A stretch of DNA of 64,000 nucleotides from Vibrio litoralis DSM 17657 (GCF_000426765.1 NZ_AUFZ01000001.1:1-64000), one strand, 5' to 3'. Shown: positions 36,058-45,985, numbered from the stretch's first letter. A program made the numbers and translations. The notes: generated by a model not told the origin, from the letters alone.

Positions 36058-37836
36058 CTAGCTTTCTTGTGATTTCAACTCAACGGAAGGGGTTGGTTCA
36101 TCTGTCACTTTTTTATACATCGCATAAATTAAGTACATAACAGCAAGACCTGAAGCAGTTGCAGCTAAAACTTTAAGGACAGATCCTGTCGGTCCAGTTA
36201 AACCCAAAGGTGAAAAGACGGTGTAAAGCAATACAAATGCAACCACCAGTAACCAACCAGCCAACTTGCCATGTTTCCAAGTTGTAATATCTACTTCTTG
36301 TGCATTTACCTGTACATAAGGTTTTTCTAACGGCTTGATATAACGAACAATGGTCATAATAAGTAGCATTAACAATAAATTAATTCCAACTAAATTTAAC
36401 CAGTGCAGCTTAATGAAACCAAGATCATCGCCTAATACAAAATGGGTAACATAAAAGAACACCATTCCAAATCCTAGGCCAATGTAGCCGGCCAAAGCAG
36501 GCGCTCGTTTTGATAAAATCCCCATCAATAACACAGCAAAAATTGGGACATTAATAACCGCCATAATAGTCCTCATCAGTGTGTACAAGCTATCAGAGGT
36601 GGCAATAAAAGGAGCAATAATGATACAAATAATAATGGTAGCAATACCAAAAATACGCCCTACTTTAACGGTCTGCATATCACTGGCATTTTTATTAATC
36701 AGTTGCTTATATATGTCGAGACTAATAATTGTAGATAAACTATTAACGCCACTATTAAATGAACTCAATACTGCGCCAAATAAGGCTGCACCGAAAAAAC
36801 CAGTCAGCCAGGTCGGTAGTACTTCTCTCACTAAAATAGGGTAAGACATATCACGGTTTAATACGTCACTGGGAACACCATCAACCATTTTAAATGGAAT
36901 ATCGATCATTCCACGCTGGAACATATGCCAAGCGATAATACCGGGTAAAACCAACATTAAAATACCAATGATTTTTAAAGCAGCGGCGGCTAATACGCCC
37001 TTTTGCCCTTCTGCTAGATTTTTAGCAGCAAATGCTCTCTGCACAATGGCTTGATTTGTACACCAGAAAAATAAATTAATAATAATGACGCCTGAAATCA
37101 TACCGTGCCACGGAATATTAGCATCAGCAGTTAAGCCTGCCGCTTGCATACGCTCAGGAGCCTCTGTAAGTAATACAGAAAAACCATCCGTCATACTACC
37201 TGAACCTAATTGATACAAACCGATAGCTGGAACCAACATTCCAGCTATCAGTAGCCCAATACCATTAATAGTATCGGATACAGCAACAGCTTTTAAACCA
37301 CCGAATACTGCATATATACCACCAATGACACCGATAGCAATAACCATAATCCAAGTTGTCGTTGAATCTGTCGTTCCAAACAACTCACTGATATTAAATA
37401 ATTTACCTAATGTGATCGCCCCTGCGTATAAAACAAAAGGCAAGAACCCGATCACAATGGCGTAAATAAAAATTACCGATGAAACAATGCGCATTCGCTT
37501 ACCATATCTCAACTCTAAAAATTGAGGTACCGTCGCAATACCTGATTTTAAATATCGTGGTAAAAACACAAAAGCTAAAACGATAAGGGTCAATGCAGAT
37601 GTTGTCTCCCACGCCATCACATTTGCACCATTGGCAAATGCATTCGCATTTAAGCCCGTAAGTTGTTCTGCTGAAATATTAGTAAGAAATAATGATCCGG
37701 CAATCACAATCCACGACAAACTACGTCCTGCTAAAAAATAGCCACTTTCACTATTCAGGTTATCCTTTTTGGTTTTAATGTATGCGATCACGGCTACTAG
37801 AGCGGTAAAAAATACAAAAGAAGCTAATGTAAACAT
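36058..37836 (-). CDS. yidK: sodium:solute symporter (SSS family, YidK-like)
   Basis: This protein of about 592 residues has 13-14 membrane segments. SSS landmarks: GYFLAGRSLSWIVIAGSLFLTNISAEQLTG near the N terminus, YAVFGGLKAVAVSDTINGIGLL and FGAVLSSFNSGVNSLSTIISLDIYK. It starts at ATG 37836 with GGAGG 5 nt upstream; the longer frame was rejected. It lies upstream of the sulfatase on the same strand and probably imports the sulfated compound or its product. Confidence 0.88.
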   Translation of the reverse strand: MFTLASFVFFTALVAVIAYIKTKKDNLNSESGYFLAGRSLSWIVIAGSLFLTNISAEQLTGLNANAFANGANVMAWETTSALTLIVLAFVFLPRYLKSGIATVPQFLELRYGKRMRIVSSVIFIYAIVIGFLPFVLYAGAITLGKLFNISELFGTTDSTTTWIMVIAIGVIGGIYAVFGGLKAVAVSDTINGIGLLIAGMLVPAIGLYQLGSGSMTDGFSVLLTEAPERMQAAGLTADANIPWHGMISGVIIINLFFWCTNQAIVQRAFAAKNLAEGQKGVLAAAALKIIGILMLVLPGIIAWHMFQRGMIDIPFKMVDGVPSDVLNRDMSYPILVREVLPTWLTGFFGAALFGAVLSSFNSGVNSLSTIISLDIYKQLINKNASDMQTVKVGRIFGIATIIICIIIAPFIATSDSLYTLMRTIMAVINVPIFAVLLMGILSKRAPALAGYIGLGFGMVFFYVTHFVLGDDLGFIKLHWLNLVGINLLLMLLIMTIVRYIKPLEKPYVQVNAQEVDITTWKHGKLAGWLLVVAFVLLYTVFSPLGLTGPTGSVLKVLAATASGLAVMYLIYAMYKKVTDEPTPSVELKSQES

Positions 37837-37984
37837 TCGACCTCCGTTTCCTTTATTTATTGGTATAATTATTTGGCAAATATTTATTTTCGCCACTTAA
37901 GAGCAGTATTGTAGGAACATCAGAATATGTAATTTATAATCTACCTATCACTCTTACTTAATATTTATTCATAAAGGAATAAAA

Positions 37985-38839
37985 ATGAATGGAACAAATG
38001 ACAATTCACATGTAAAAAACGAAACCAAATTCAATATCCCCATAGTTATTGACAAAAGTGAGACATCAAGCGGTATTACTTTATTAGCTCTATGGAGCAC
38101 AATGTCGGATAAAAGCTATAGAGTAGTTTGGCCAAAAGACCGCCTTCGACCTCTAATTGAGGAAAGTATTATTGCTCTATATACCAAACAAGGCCATGGT
38201 GAGGTCGTTCTAAACTCAGATAAAGTGATTCAATTAGAAGCAAGTACTGTCATGTTTTTACATCCTAAAGATATCAAAAGCTATCAATGCAAAGGTTTTA
38301 TCTGGGAGGTATTTTTAATGGAATTTATTCCAAATGGCGCTATAAATCTTCCTTATCAACACTTAATAACACTATCCAACAATGAATTTTTTTATCAGGA
38401 AATGAATCAAATAATTGAATATTTCCAATCTAATCAGCCTGTTGAACGTCACTTTGCAACTGCAGCCTTAACCAAAACAATATACCATTGGCTAACCTTA
38501 GCAAAAGTAAGAGATCAAGATGAAAAACTCAATTTAGTACAAGAAGTTATCACTAAAATTCATTTAAATATCACTCAGAAATGGCAAGTAAAAGACATGG
38601 CAGAATCAGCTGGGTGCAGTGAGCAATATTTAAGGAAGCTTTTCCTTAAGTACACAAATCAAACGCCAAAGGAGTATTATTTAAATAGCCGTTTAAATAC
38701 TTCAAGAGTGCTACTTAAGCATAAAGGCTATACCATCAATCAAACCGCCTCAGCACTTAATTTTTATGATGCTTTTCACTTTAGCAAAGCATTTAAAGAA
38801 AAGTTCGGATATCCACCATCAAAAATAATGAAAAAGTGA
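37985..38839 (+). CDS. yidL: AraC-family regulator (YidL-like)
   Basis: This 284-residue regulator has an N-terminal cupin-like ligand-binding half and a C-terminal double helix-turn-helix: WQVKDMAESAGCSEQYLRKLFLKYTNQTPKEYYLNSRLNTSRVLLKHKGYTINQTASALNFYDAFHFSKAFKEKFGYPPSK. It is divergent from the symporter-sulfatase operon across about 150 bp and probably activates it. The RBS AAAGGA precedes the ATG. Confidence 0.88.
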   Translation: MNGTNDNSHVKNETKFNIPIVIDKSETSSGITLLALWSTMSDKSYRVVWPKDRLRPLIEESIIALYTKQGHGEVVLNSDKVIQLEASTVMFLHPKDIKSYQCKGFIWEVFLMEFIPNGAINLPYQHLITLSNNEFFYQEMNQIIEYFQSNQPVERHFATAALTKTIYHWLTLAKVRDQDEKLNLVQEVITKIHLNITQKWQVKDMAESAGCSEQYLRKLFLKYTNQTPKEYYLNSRLNTSRVLLKHKGYTINQTASALNFYDAFHFSKAFKEKFGYPPSKIMKK

Positions 38840-38890
38840 AACTCATAGAGCTCAGAAGATGACCGATTAATTGATCATAAAATACATATA

Positions 38891-39253
38891 TCATTGATAT
38901 AATAAGTATATATTTATAATACTAGATAGAGATAGCATTAGTGCAGCAATACACAATAAAGCAGATAAATAACGTTTCATCCATATCGATGAGTTATTAG
39001 TTAAATCAACATCCATTGATAGCTTAGGCGAACGAAAAACCGCAGAAAAATAGAAAGATATTGTTAAAATCACTAATATCATACCAGTATAAAGGACGAT
39101 TTGATTTTGATTAGTATAACCCACTCTAATCACTAGTAAGCAATCAAGTAAGAGAACAAAAATCGTTCGATACCAAGATAAAGACGTCCGCTCAGCTTGT
39201 AAGCCTCCATCTAACTCTCTTTTTGCTGACATATTCATTTGACTAGATGGCAT
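38891..39253 (-). CDS. DUF202 family membrane protein (YidG-like)
   Basis: This 120-residue protein has three membrane segments and the DUF202 start LQAERTSLSWYRTIFVLLLDCLLVIRVG. It begins one base inside the stop of the other DUF202 gene, so the two are translated together. Such pairs (YidG/YidH in E. coli) sit beside the yid sulfatase genes. Their function is unknown; formation of a heteromeric membrane complex is a guess. Confidence 0.8.
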   Translation of the reverse strand: MPSSQMNMSAKRELDGGLQAERTSLSWYRTIFVLLLDCLLVIRVGYTNQNQIVLYTGMILVILTISFYFSAVFRSPKLSMDVDLTNNSSIWMKRYLSALLCIAALMLSLSSIINIYLLYQ

Positions 39254-39594
39254 CAGAGGAACAAAATCAAATAAGCAACAAACACAACAACGATTATCAT
39301 CACAACACTAATAACCGCCAATGTTCGAGTGTAGGCAAGTTCGGCATTAAGTCGCATTGCTTTTTCGTTATGAGACCAACGTTTATAAGCATAAAAAGCC
39401 AATAACGCGGAGAAGAGACTTAATAACAAAGCTAAGCTTTCACGATATATTTCTGGGGCAATATTAATAGCAAGTTGGTCAATCCCTATAGCGGCGGCAA
39501 GAAAAGCCAAAGCAGTTCTAATCCATGCTAAGAACGTCCGCTCGTTCGCTAAAGTAAAACGATAGTCCGGTGCTTGACCCGTTTTTCTCCACAT
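39253..39594 (-). CDS. DUF202 family membrane protein (YidH-like)
   Basis: This 113-residue protein has three membrane segments and the DUF202 signature FTLANERTFLAWIRTALAFLAAAIGIDQLA. The start is the ATG at 39594 (MWRKTGQAPD) with GAGGG upstream. It precedes the second DUF202 gene with a 1-bp overlap and follows the maturase gene by about 50 bp, so all three may be one minus-strand transcript. Confidence 0.82.
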   Translation of the reverse strand: MWRKTGQAPDYRFTLANERTFLAWIRTALAFLAAAIGIDQLAINIAPEIYRESLALLLSLFSALLAFYAYKRWSHNEKAMRLNAELAYTRTLAVISVVMIIVVVFVAYLILFL

Positions 39595-39642
39595 AGTTTT
39601 CCCTCTCAGTATAATCATTCAATATAATGCTAAATTAAACAT

Positions 39643-40860
39643 TCAAATTATTCCCATGATATTTGCCGGTGATTGGTGCTTATCAATAAAACTTTTCATT
39701 AACTTCATATAAGGCTCCGTGTGTTGAAAAAAATGCTTATAGCCTGAACACAAGTAATTATGGTGAGGGGAACCTAGAGGCGAGACTGAAAATCTATGCT
39801 TAGGGCAGCCTCCATGGCAAGCAAATTTATAGTCACATTGCTGGCAATCTACAGATAAAGCTTCGGATTTATCTTGGCCAAACCTTTTTGCGGCAGCAGA
39901 ATTATTCATGTCTTTAATACTCATGTTATGAATATTTCCCAATTTATATTCAGGATACACAAAGTGGTCACACTGATACATGTCACCATTAGACTCCAAA
40001 GCAAAAGCATGACCACAAGTTGGAGCGGTAACACAGGAACCCGATGGGTACCCGCACCAAGTCGCCAACGTTGAATCAAACATATTGACGAAAATACGCC
40101 CGATGTCTTCCTTCACCCAAATATCAAAAATACGATTGAGAAATTCACCGTAGCGGCGACTAGGAACTGACCATGGTGTAATCACCGCTTGCGTCTCACC
40201 AGGATGAACTAATGTCAAAGTTTTAGATGCCATTTCTGTTACAGAGTTATTCCTCTCAACAAGAGGGATAAATTGTAGAAAGGTTGACCCTATTTGCTTC
40301 AGAAATTGATATACCCGCTCTGGATGTTGTGAATTAAGGTCATGAACAACGGTTAGTGTATTAAATTCAATTTTATGCTTTTTAAGGTAACCGATTCCCT
40401 TCATAACCTTTGTATGAGTAGCCTTATTTGAGCGAGTAACCCGATATACATCATGCAAGTCTTCTGGTCCGTCAATAGATATACCGACTAATACATTGTA
40501 CTTTTTAAATAGCTCACACCATTGATCGTTAAGCAAAATACCATTGGTTTGAAAAGAATGAGTAACACTCCTACCTCTGGAATAATGTAAACAAAGCTCC
40601 ATTGCTTGTTGAAAAAAATCAACCCCCATAAGAGTTGGTTCTCCTCCCTGCCAAGCAAATTGAATATCAAGACCAGATTGGGCATCGATGTATTGCTGAA
40701 TATACAATTCAAGTGTTTTCCTGGTCATTTGCCAATGAGTATTATTTTCTGGATACAGTTTCTCTTTTTCTAGATAGAAACAATACTCACAATTTAAATT
40801 ACAAATCGAACTTGTCGGTTTTGCCATCACATGGCAACCATAAACATTAGAAACAGACAT
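39643..40860 (-). CDS. anaerobic sulfatase-maturating enzyme (radical SAM/SPASM)
   Basis: This 405-residue radical SAM enzyme should convert the sulfatase active-site Cys to formylglycine. The SAM cluster motif is C20-x3-C24-x2-C27 (CNLNCEYC). AWQGGEPTLMG follows. The SPASM/auxiliary cluster region has CGYPSGSCVTAPTCG, MYQCDHFVYPEYKLGNI and CQQCDYKFACHGGCPKHRF. In E. coli K-12 the corresponding gene yidF appears much shorter; here the enzyme looks complete. It is the first gene of a probable anSME-DUF202-DUF202 operon. Confidence 0.92.
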   Translation of the reverse strand: MSVSNVYGCHVMAKPTSSICNLNCEYCFYLEKEKLYPENNTHWQMTRKTLELYIQQYIDAQSGLDIQFAWQGGEPTLMGVDFFQQAMELCLHYSRGRSVTHSFQTNGILLNDQWCELFKKYNVLVGISIDGPEDLHDVYRVTRSNKATHTKVMKGIGYLKKHKIEFNTLTVVHDLNSQHPERVYQFLKQIGSTFLQFIPLVERNNSVTEMASKTLTLVHPGETQAVITPWSVPSRRYGEFLNRIFDIWVKEDIGRIFVNMFDSTLATWCGYPSGSCVTAPTCGHAFALESNGDMYQCDHFVYPEYKLGNIHNMSIKDMNNSAAAKRFGQDKSEALSVDCQQCDYKFACHGGCPKHRFSVSPLGSPHHNYLCSGYKHFFQHTEPYMKLMKSFIDKHQSPANIMGII

Positions 40861-41043
40861 GTGGACCTTAAAAGCAATGCGGCATTTAACCTTATAATTA
40901 TTGTTAGTTTATATCTAAATAGACTTGATTACTGTGATCCCATCCCCACAATGTAAACGTTCCCACACCGGTGTAATTGAATAAATTAGGTAGTAGAAAT
41001 AACCAACAAAACCTAGCTTCATACTTCCCTATTTAAACTGCTT

Positions 41044-42453
41044 TTAAATATCCGAATCATCATCTTGATACGCATCGACATTCGGTGCGACATCTTGCCC
41101 GCCTAGAGCCTGATACAAAGCGACTTGCGCGACAAATTGGTTATAACGATTTTCTAATAATGATGCTTTGGCATTGCGGGTGTTTTCTTGAGAATCGAGT
41201 AAATCCATGATGGTGATTGAACCGTATTTATAACGCGAAACGTAAATTTTCTCAGCTTGTTCCGCAGCATCGTATTGTTCTTGTAAGCGGTCTTGTTGAT
41301 AGCTTAACTGCTCGCGAGCCGACAGTGCGTTTTCTACATCTTGAAACGCTGAATACAACACCTGGCGATAGCTGACTATTGACGCTTGATAATCTACATC
41401 GGCGATATCTTGGTTGTTTTGCATATCATTCCATTGCAAGAATGGCAGCGTTAAATCGGCACCTAGACTACCTATCGGGTTAGATAACAACTCTTTTAAC
41501 TCTTGCGATGAGCCACCTAATGCGCCGGTAAGCGTTAAGGTAGGTAGATATTCCAAATCGGCAGAGTCTTTACTGGCGAGGCTAGATTTAATCTCATAAA
41601 TCGCGGCTTTGACATCCGGCCTTCTGATCAATAAATCCGCAGGAACGCCCGATGATACTTGTGGCAGTGTAATATCTGGTAGCTGTTTGACGTTTTGTGT
41701 CATATCCATCGGCGGTTGGTTGAACAAAATCGCAAAGGCATTGTTTGCTTCCACCAGCTGTTGATTGAACTGGCTTTGCTGGGCTTGCAAACTGGCGAGA
41801 CTACGCTTGGCTTCTAGCACATCAAGCTTAGTCACAGCGCCTAATTGATACTGACGAGTGATCAAATCTAAGGTTTTCTGCGCATCCGCCACATCGGTTT
41901 CACTCAATGCGATACGTTGCTTGAGATACCCGATTTGCCAATAAAGCGATGCGGTAGTGGCCACCAAACTTTGCGCGGTACTTTCGCGGTCTTCAAGGCT
42001 CGCCATAGCTGCCCACTTTGCTTGGTCGGTATCGGCAGAAATCTTGCCCCATAAATCCAGCTCATAACTGACCGATAAGTTGGTACTGTAGCTGTCGGTT
42101 GAATCGCCACCATCTAACGGTTTCGAAACACCAGCCGAAGTATTCGAGCTTAACTGCGGATACAAATCATCATCGGCTAAACCCATTTGTAGGCGCGCTT
42201 TTTTCAAAGTGAAGGTCGCAATCGCAAGATCGTTATTAGTAATCAACGCCTTATCAATAAACTGATTTAAGGTTTGATCATTAAACGCATACCACCACGG
42301 GTCGACTTTCACATCTTGCGCCAAATGCTTTTGCTGCCACGCTTCTGGTACTTGTACTGGCGGCGCTTGGTAGTCGGTTCGCGTTAAGGTTCCGCAACCA
42401 CTTAATACCATTGAGCTTAACACTAGGCTAATTATTGTTTTATTCATCATCAT
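41044..42453 (-). CDS. outer-membrane efflux lipoprotein (NodT/OprM-like)
   Basis: This 469-residue TolC-superfamily channel has a lipoprotein signal peptide with lipobox VLSGC (Cys at about 20) and two OEP repeats. Typical segments: NDLAIATFTLKKARLQMGLADDDLYPQLSSNTSAG and RRPDVKAAIYEIKSSLASKDSADLEYLPTLTLTG. Its ATG overlaps the macB stop by one base (TAATG). It provides the exit duct of the MacAB pump. The C-terminal Asp-rich tail (DAYQDDDSDI) is dispensable-looking. Confidence 0.92.
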   Translation of the reverse strand: MMMNKTIISLVLSSMVLSGCGTLTRTDYQAPPVQVPEAWQQKHLAQDVKVDPWWYAFNDQTLNQFIDKALITNNDLAIATFTLKKARLQMGLADDDLYPQLSSNTSAGVSKPLDGGDSTDSYSTNLSVSYELDLWGKISADTDQAKWAAMASLEDRESTAQSLVATTASLYWQIGYLKQRIALSETDVADAQKTLDLITRQYQLGAVTKLDVLEAKRSLASLQAQQSQFNQQLVEANNAFAILFNQPPMDMTQNVKQLPDITLPQVSSGVPADLLIRRPDVKAAIYEIKSSLASKDSADLEYLPTLTLTGALGGSSQELKELLSNPIGSLGADLTLPFLQWNDMQNNQDIADVDYQASIVSYRQVLYSAFQDVENALSAREQLSYQQDRLQEQYDAAEQAEKIYVSRYKYGSITIMDLLDSQENTRNAKASLLENRYNQFVAQVALYQALGGQDVAPNVDAYQDDDSDI

Positions 42454-44480
42454 TAATCTCGCGCTAATGCATCAACAGGGTCAAGCTTGGCAGCATTTCG
42501 AGCCGGTAAAAAGCCAAATACGATGCCAATTAAGGTAGAACATACAAAGGCTGAAACAATTGAGGTCACCGAATAAATCATCACGAAACTACCGCCAAAT
42601 GAACTCAGTAATGCGCCCAATCCAAAGGCCAAACCAATGCCGGCAATACCACCGCACAAACACACCAACACCGCTTCAATTAAGAACTGACGCAAGATAT
42701 CAATTTGCCTTGCACCAACTGCCATTCGTACACCAATTTCTTTAGTTCGCTCGGTCACTGAGACCAGCATAATATTCATTACCCCAATGCCGCCAACTAC
42801 CAATGAAATCACTGCAATCGCAGAGATCAGTAGCGTCATCGTGGCAGTAGTTTTTTCAATATTTTGGCGAATGGTATCAGTATTAATGGTGAAGAAATCT
42901 TCGGTGCCGTGACGCATTTTGAGCAAGCTAATAATGCCCTGTTCAGCGGCGCTACTTGGGGCATTTTCATCAATTCGTACCGTGATACTATTGAGATAAC
43001 GCTGTCCCATCATTCGTCCAGACATGGTGGTATAAGGCACCCACACATTAAGGCTATCGTTATTACCAAACGCGCTTTCTTTGGGAGCGGTTACACCCAC
43101 AATACGCACCGGCAATCGACCTAAAAAGATCACCTGACCAATTGGGTTTTTATCGGCAAATAACGACTTACGCGTGTTGTCATCAATCACTGCATCTTGA
43201 GCTAACGCATCGACACTGTCTTGCTGCCAAAACTGTCCTTGAGCAATCTCATAACCTTTGACGCGAAAATAATCCGGCCCGACACCTTCTACCGAAGCAC
43301 TGACCGCTTCATTGTCATAACGAACCGTTAAGCTGTTATTGAGTGATGGCGTCACGCTATCGACATAAGAAAGGTTTTTAATCGCTTTAGCATCTTCAGC
43401 AGTCAAAGTACGAACTCGCCCAGAGCGTCTGTCACCAAATCCTGTACCCGGTCGAATATCAATCGTATTGGTCCCCATCGAAGCAATATTAGCTAAAATT
43501 TGTTTTTGAGTACCATTACCAAGCGCTACCACCGACACCACAGAGGCAATACCAATAATAATGCCCAACATGGTCAAAAAGGTACGCATTCGATGGCTCG
43601 ACATCGCCAATAACGCCATTTTGAGCGCATCTATAAAACTGTCCCAATGCCACCATTGCGAGGCAGAACTAGCTTGCGGGTTTGAGTGTAAACGCGTGCT
43701 GTGTTTTTCAGGGCTAACTTGCTTTTCAGGGATGGCTTGATGCTCACCATTCGATTGTTCAACGCTCAACTCTGAATGAACATTCACCGTATCGGCAATG
43801 ATCTCGCCATCTTTAATTTCAATAATTCGATCGGCAAAGTGAGCCACATCCATATCATGCGTCACCAAAATAATGGTATGCCCCATTTGGTGTAACTCTT
43901 TCAGCAGCGCCATCATTTCTTTGCCGCTTTGGCTGTCTAAAGCGCCGGTTGGCTCATCGGCCAAAATCACATCGCCGCCATTCATCAAAGCGCGCGCCAC
44001 ACTGACACGCTGTTGCTGACCACCACTTAACTGATTCGGCTTATGGGTTAAACGCTCACCCAAACCTAAACGGCTCAATAACTGTTGTGCGCGTTCACTA
44101 CGTTGGACATGCGGCACGCCAGCATACACCGCAGGTACTTCTACATTACCAACCGCCGTTAAATCACTAAGTAAATGGTAACGCTGAAAGATAAAGCCAA
44201 AATACTCACGACGTAGCTGCGCCAATTGGTCATTATTCATAGCAGATGTATCTTGACCATTAATCCAATACTGGCCAGAACTTGGCTGGTCAAGGCAACC
44301 TAAGATATTCATCAAAGTCGATTTACCCGAGCCCGACGCGCCAACAATCGCCACCATTTCACCTTGTTGAATCTCAAGGCTGACGTTATTCAATACGGTT
44401 AACGACTCGTCGCCACTGGCAAAACTACGAGTTAAATTTTCTATTTTCAGTAAAGGTTGTTTTGATAAAGATTGGCTCAT
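42453..44480 (-). CDS. macB: MacB-type ABC transporter (ATPase-permease fusion)
   Basis: This 675-residue protein has an N-terminal ATPase (Walker A GASGSGKST, signature LSGGQQQRVSVARAL, Walker B ILADEPTGALD), a linker, then the MacB periplasmic core between TM1 (ALLAMSSHRMRTFLTMLGIIIGIASVVSV) and the FtsX domain with three more membrane segments (LLISAIAVISLVVGGIGVMNIMLVSVTERTKEIGVRMAVGA). It uses ATP to drive export of macrolides, lipopeptides or peptides from the periplasm. It begins 2 nt after macA. Confidence 0.93.
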   Translation of the reverse strand: MSQSLSKQPLLKIENLTRSFASGDESLTVLNNVSLEIQQGEMVAIVGASGSGKSTLMNILGCLDQPSSGQYWINGQDTSAMNNDQLAQLRREYFGFIFQRYHLLSDLTAVGNVEVPAVYAGVPHVQRSERAQQLLSRLGLGERLTHKPNQLSGGQQQRVSVARALMNGGDVILADEPTGALDSQSGKEMMALLKELHQMGHTIILVTHDMDVAHFADRIIEIKDGEIIADTVNVHSELSVEQSNGEHQAIPEKQVSPEKHSTRLHSNPQASSASQWWHWDSFIDALKMALLAMSSHRMRTFLTMLGIIIGIASVVSVVALGNGTQKQILANIASMGTNTIDIRPGTGFGDRRSGRVRTLTAEDAKAIKNLSYVDSVTPSLNNSLTVRYDNEAVSASVEGVGPDYFRVKGYEIAQGQFWQQDSVDALAQDAVIDDNTRKSLFADKNPIGQVIFLGRLPVRIVGVTAPKESAFGNNDSLNVWVPYTTMSGRMMGQRYLNSITVRIDENAPSSAAEQGIISLLKMRHGTEDFFTINTDTIRQNIEKTTATMTLLISAIAVISLVVGGIGVMNIMLVSVTERTKEIGVRMAVGARQIDILRQFLIEAVLVCLCGGIAGIGLAFGLGALLSSFGGSFVMIYSVTSIVSAFVCSTLIGIVFGFLPARNAAKLDPVDALARD

Positions 44481-44481
44481 A

Positions 44482-45645
44482 CTAGAATCTCATTCGGCCG
44501 CGTTTGCTAGAAAACGAATCATCCGACGGCATACCGACCACCACTTGATCGCCTTCTTCTAAGCCTGAAAGAATTTCTGCATTAACTTTATTATTGATGC
44601 CAACTTTCACGGTTTTATAAACAATATCCTTACCTTGTAAAACTGGCACCTGGAATTGCCCTTCACCTTTCGCTGGCTGCAACACTTGAGCTGGCACTAA
44701 TAACGCATCTTTCGATTGATTTAAGATGATCGACACTTGCGCTGTCATACCAATACGTAACGTGCCTTTGGGGTTTTTGACATCAAATAGCGCGTTGTAA
44801 TAAATCGCATCGGTATCGGTGACCGCCAATTGACTATCATCACCAGTCATAATAGTTGGACCCGGTTCAATCGCGCGTAATGTGCCTTGGTATTTTTTAT
44901 TGGGCTGACCCAAAATGCTGAAATAGGCCGTTTGACCCGGCTGAACATGAATTACATCGGCTTCGGAGATTTGTGCTTTCACTGTCATAGTATCAAGCTG
45001 AGCCAGTTCAATAATGGTCGGCGTGGTTTGATTGGCGTTGACCGTCTGACCGGTTTCAACCGAGGTATAAACAACCGTGCCATCCATTGGCGCACTAATG
45101 GTGGTGTAGCCTAGGTCTACTTCGGCGCTATCGACATTGATTTTGGCTTTTTCTATTTCGGCAGTTAACTGGGCTAAATCGGCTTGGTAGATCGCCAACG
45201 TCGCTTCGGCGCTTTCGTAATCGGCACGAGAACTGGCCTCTGCCGCCAACATGCCTTTTTGACGTTTGTATTCATACTGCGCTTGTTTGATTTGTGCCTG
45301 CTTCGCTCGATATTGCGCGTTCAAACTATCCAATGAGGCTTGCGATTCTTTAAGGTTGTTTTGCTGAGTCAGGCTATCAATCTGAGCAATCAAATCCCCT
45401 TGTTTAATCTCATCACCCAGCGACACCGCAAGTTTCTGAATTTGACCAGAAACCTGCGCACCGACATTCACCAACTTGGCTGCTTGCAACATGCCATTGG
45501 CTAAGACGGCGTTTTCAATATCGCCTCGTTGAACATTTTCCGTGGCATAGGTTGGCGCAGGCTCAGACTGGCCGTAATAAAACCAACTGGCTACGCCAAT
45601 AACCGGAATCGCCGCGATAAGGATCCATTTTGCTTTAATTTTCAT
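44482..45645 (-). CDS. macA: MacA-type periplasmic adaptor
   Basis: This 387-residue RND/ABC-type adaptor has one N-terminal membrane segment (about 6-24), lipoyl half-motifs (AKLVNVGAQVSGQIQKLAVSLGDEIKQGDLIAQID and TTISAPMDGTVVYTSVETGQTVNA), a coiled-coil hairpin of about 90 residues and a C-terminal beta-barrel. It is the first gene of macAB-OMF. The 5' flank contains a dispersed repeat and a gene fragment. Confidence 0.92.
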   Translation of the reverse strand: MKIKAKWILIAAIPVIGVASWFYYGQSEPAPTYATENVQRGDIENAVLANGMLQAAKLVNVGAQVSGQIQKLAVSLGDEIKQGDLIAQIDSLTQQNNLKESQASLDSLNAQYRAKQAQIKQAQYEYKRQKGMLAAEASSRADYESAEATLAIYQADLAQLTAEIEKAKINVDSAEVDLGYTTISAPMDGTVVYTSVETGQTVNANQTTPTIIELAQLDTMTVKAQISEADVIHVQPGQTAYFSILGQPNKKYQGTLRAIEPGPTIMTGDDSQLAVTDTDAIYYNALFDVKNPKGTLRIGMTAQVSIILNQSKDALLVPAQVLQPAKGEGQFQVPVLQGKDIVYKTVKVGINNKVNAEILSGLEEGDQVVVGMPSDDSFSSKRGRMRF

Positions 45646-45674
45646 GAGACAAAGGAATATAGAGAAGTCATAAC

Positions 45675-45745
45675 AAAGTTATACCGATTCTTGAGCAAAT
45701 CGCATAGGGCAACCGGTGTAAATAAAGGTAAAAGTAGGTAAAGAG
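45675..45745 (+). repeat. dispersed repeat, copy 1 (macA upstream)
   Basis: About 70 bp containing AGTTATACCGATTCTTGAGC and CGCATAGGGCAACCGGTGT, matching a stretch at 51122 upstream of galE at roughly 85% by eye. Both copies are followed, after different gene-tail sequences, by near-identical terminators. Confidence 0.7.
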
Positions 45746-45761
45746 AAAGAATATAGCGGTG

Positions 45762-45938
45762 TTATTTCGATTGAATTTGGCATCGCCCCTACTCACTTTG
45801 GCAGTAACCGGAATGCCACTCAGCGCCACCATCCGAGCCGCCCTACCGTGGCTGATGATCTTGTTGGTATTCTTGATGATTATTACCTATATACCAGCAG
45901 TGTCGTTGTGGTTACCAGAGGCGTTGGGGATGCCTTAG
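45762..45938 (+). pseudogene. 3' fragment of a TRAP transporter large permease (DctM-like)
   Basis: An open frame ending in TAG at 45936-45938 reads LNLASPLLTLAVTGMPLSAT, IRAALPWLMILLVFLMIITY and IPAVSLWLPEALGMP. This is the typical C terminus of DctM proteins (GITGMPL...ITYIP.LSLWLP). There is no start or upstream portion; the family is normally about 430 residues. It lies inside a repeat-bounded segment. Confidence 0.65.
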
Positions 45939-45959
45939 GGGGGTTAGGTAAAGAAAATA

Positions 45960-45985
45960 AAAACGTGCCAAGGTGGCACGTTTTT
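45960..45985. terminator. hairpin terminator after the DctM fragment
   Basis: AAAACGTGCCA-AGG-TGGCACGTTTTT. The same stem occurs at 51327, at the same position relative to the paired repeat. Confidence 0.8.
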
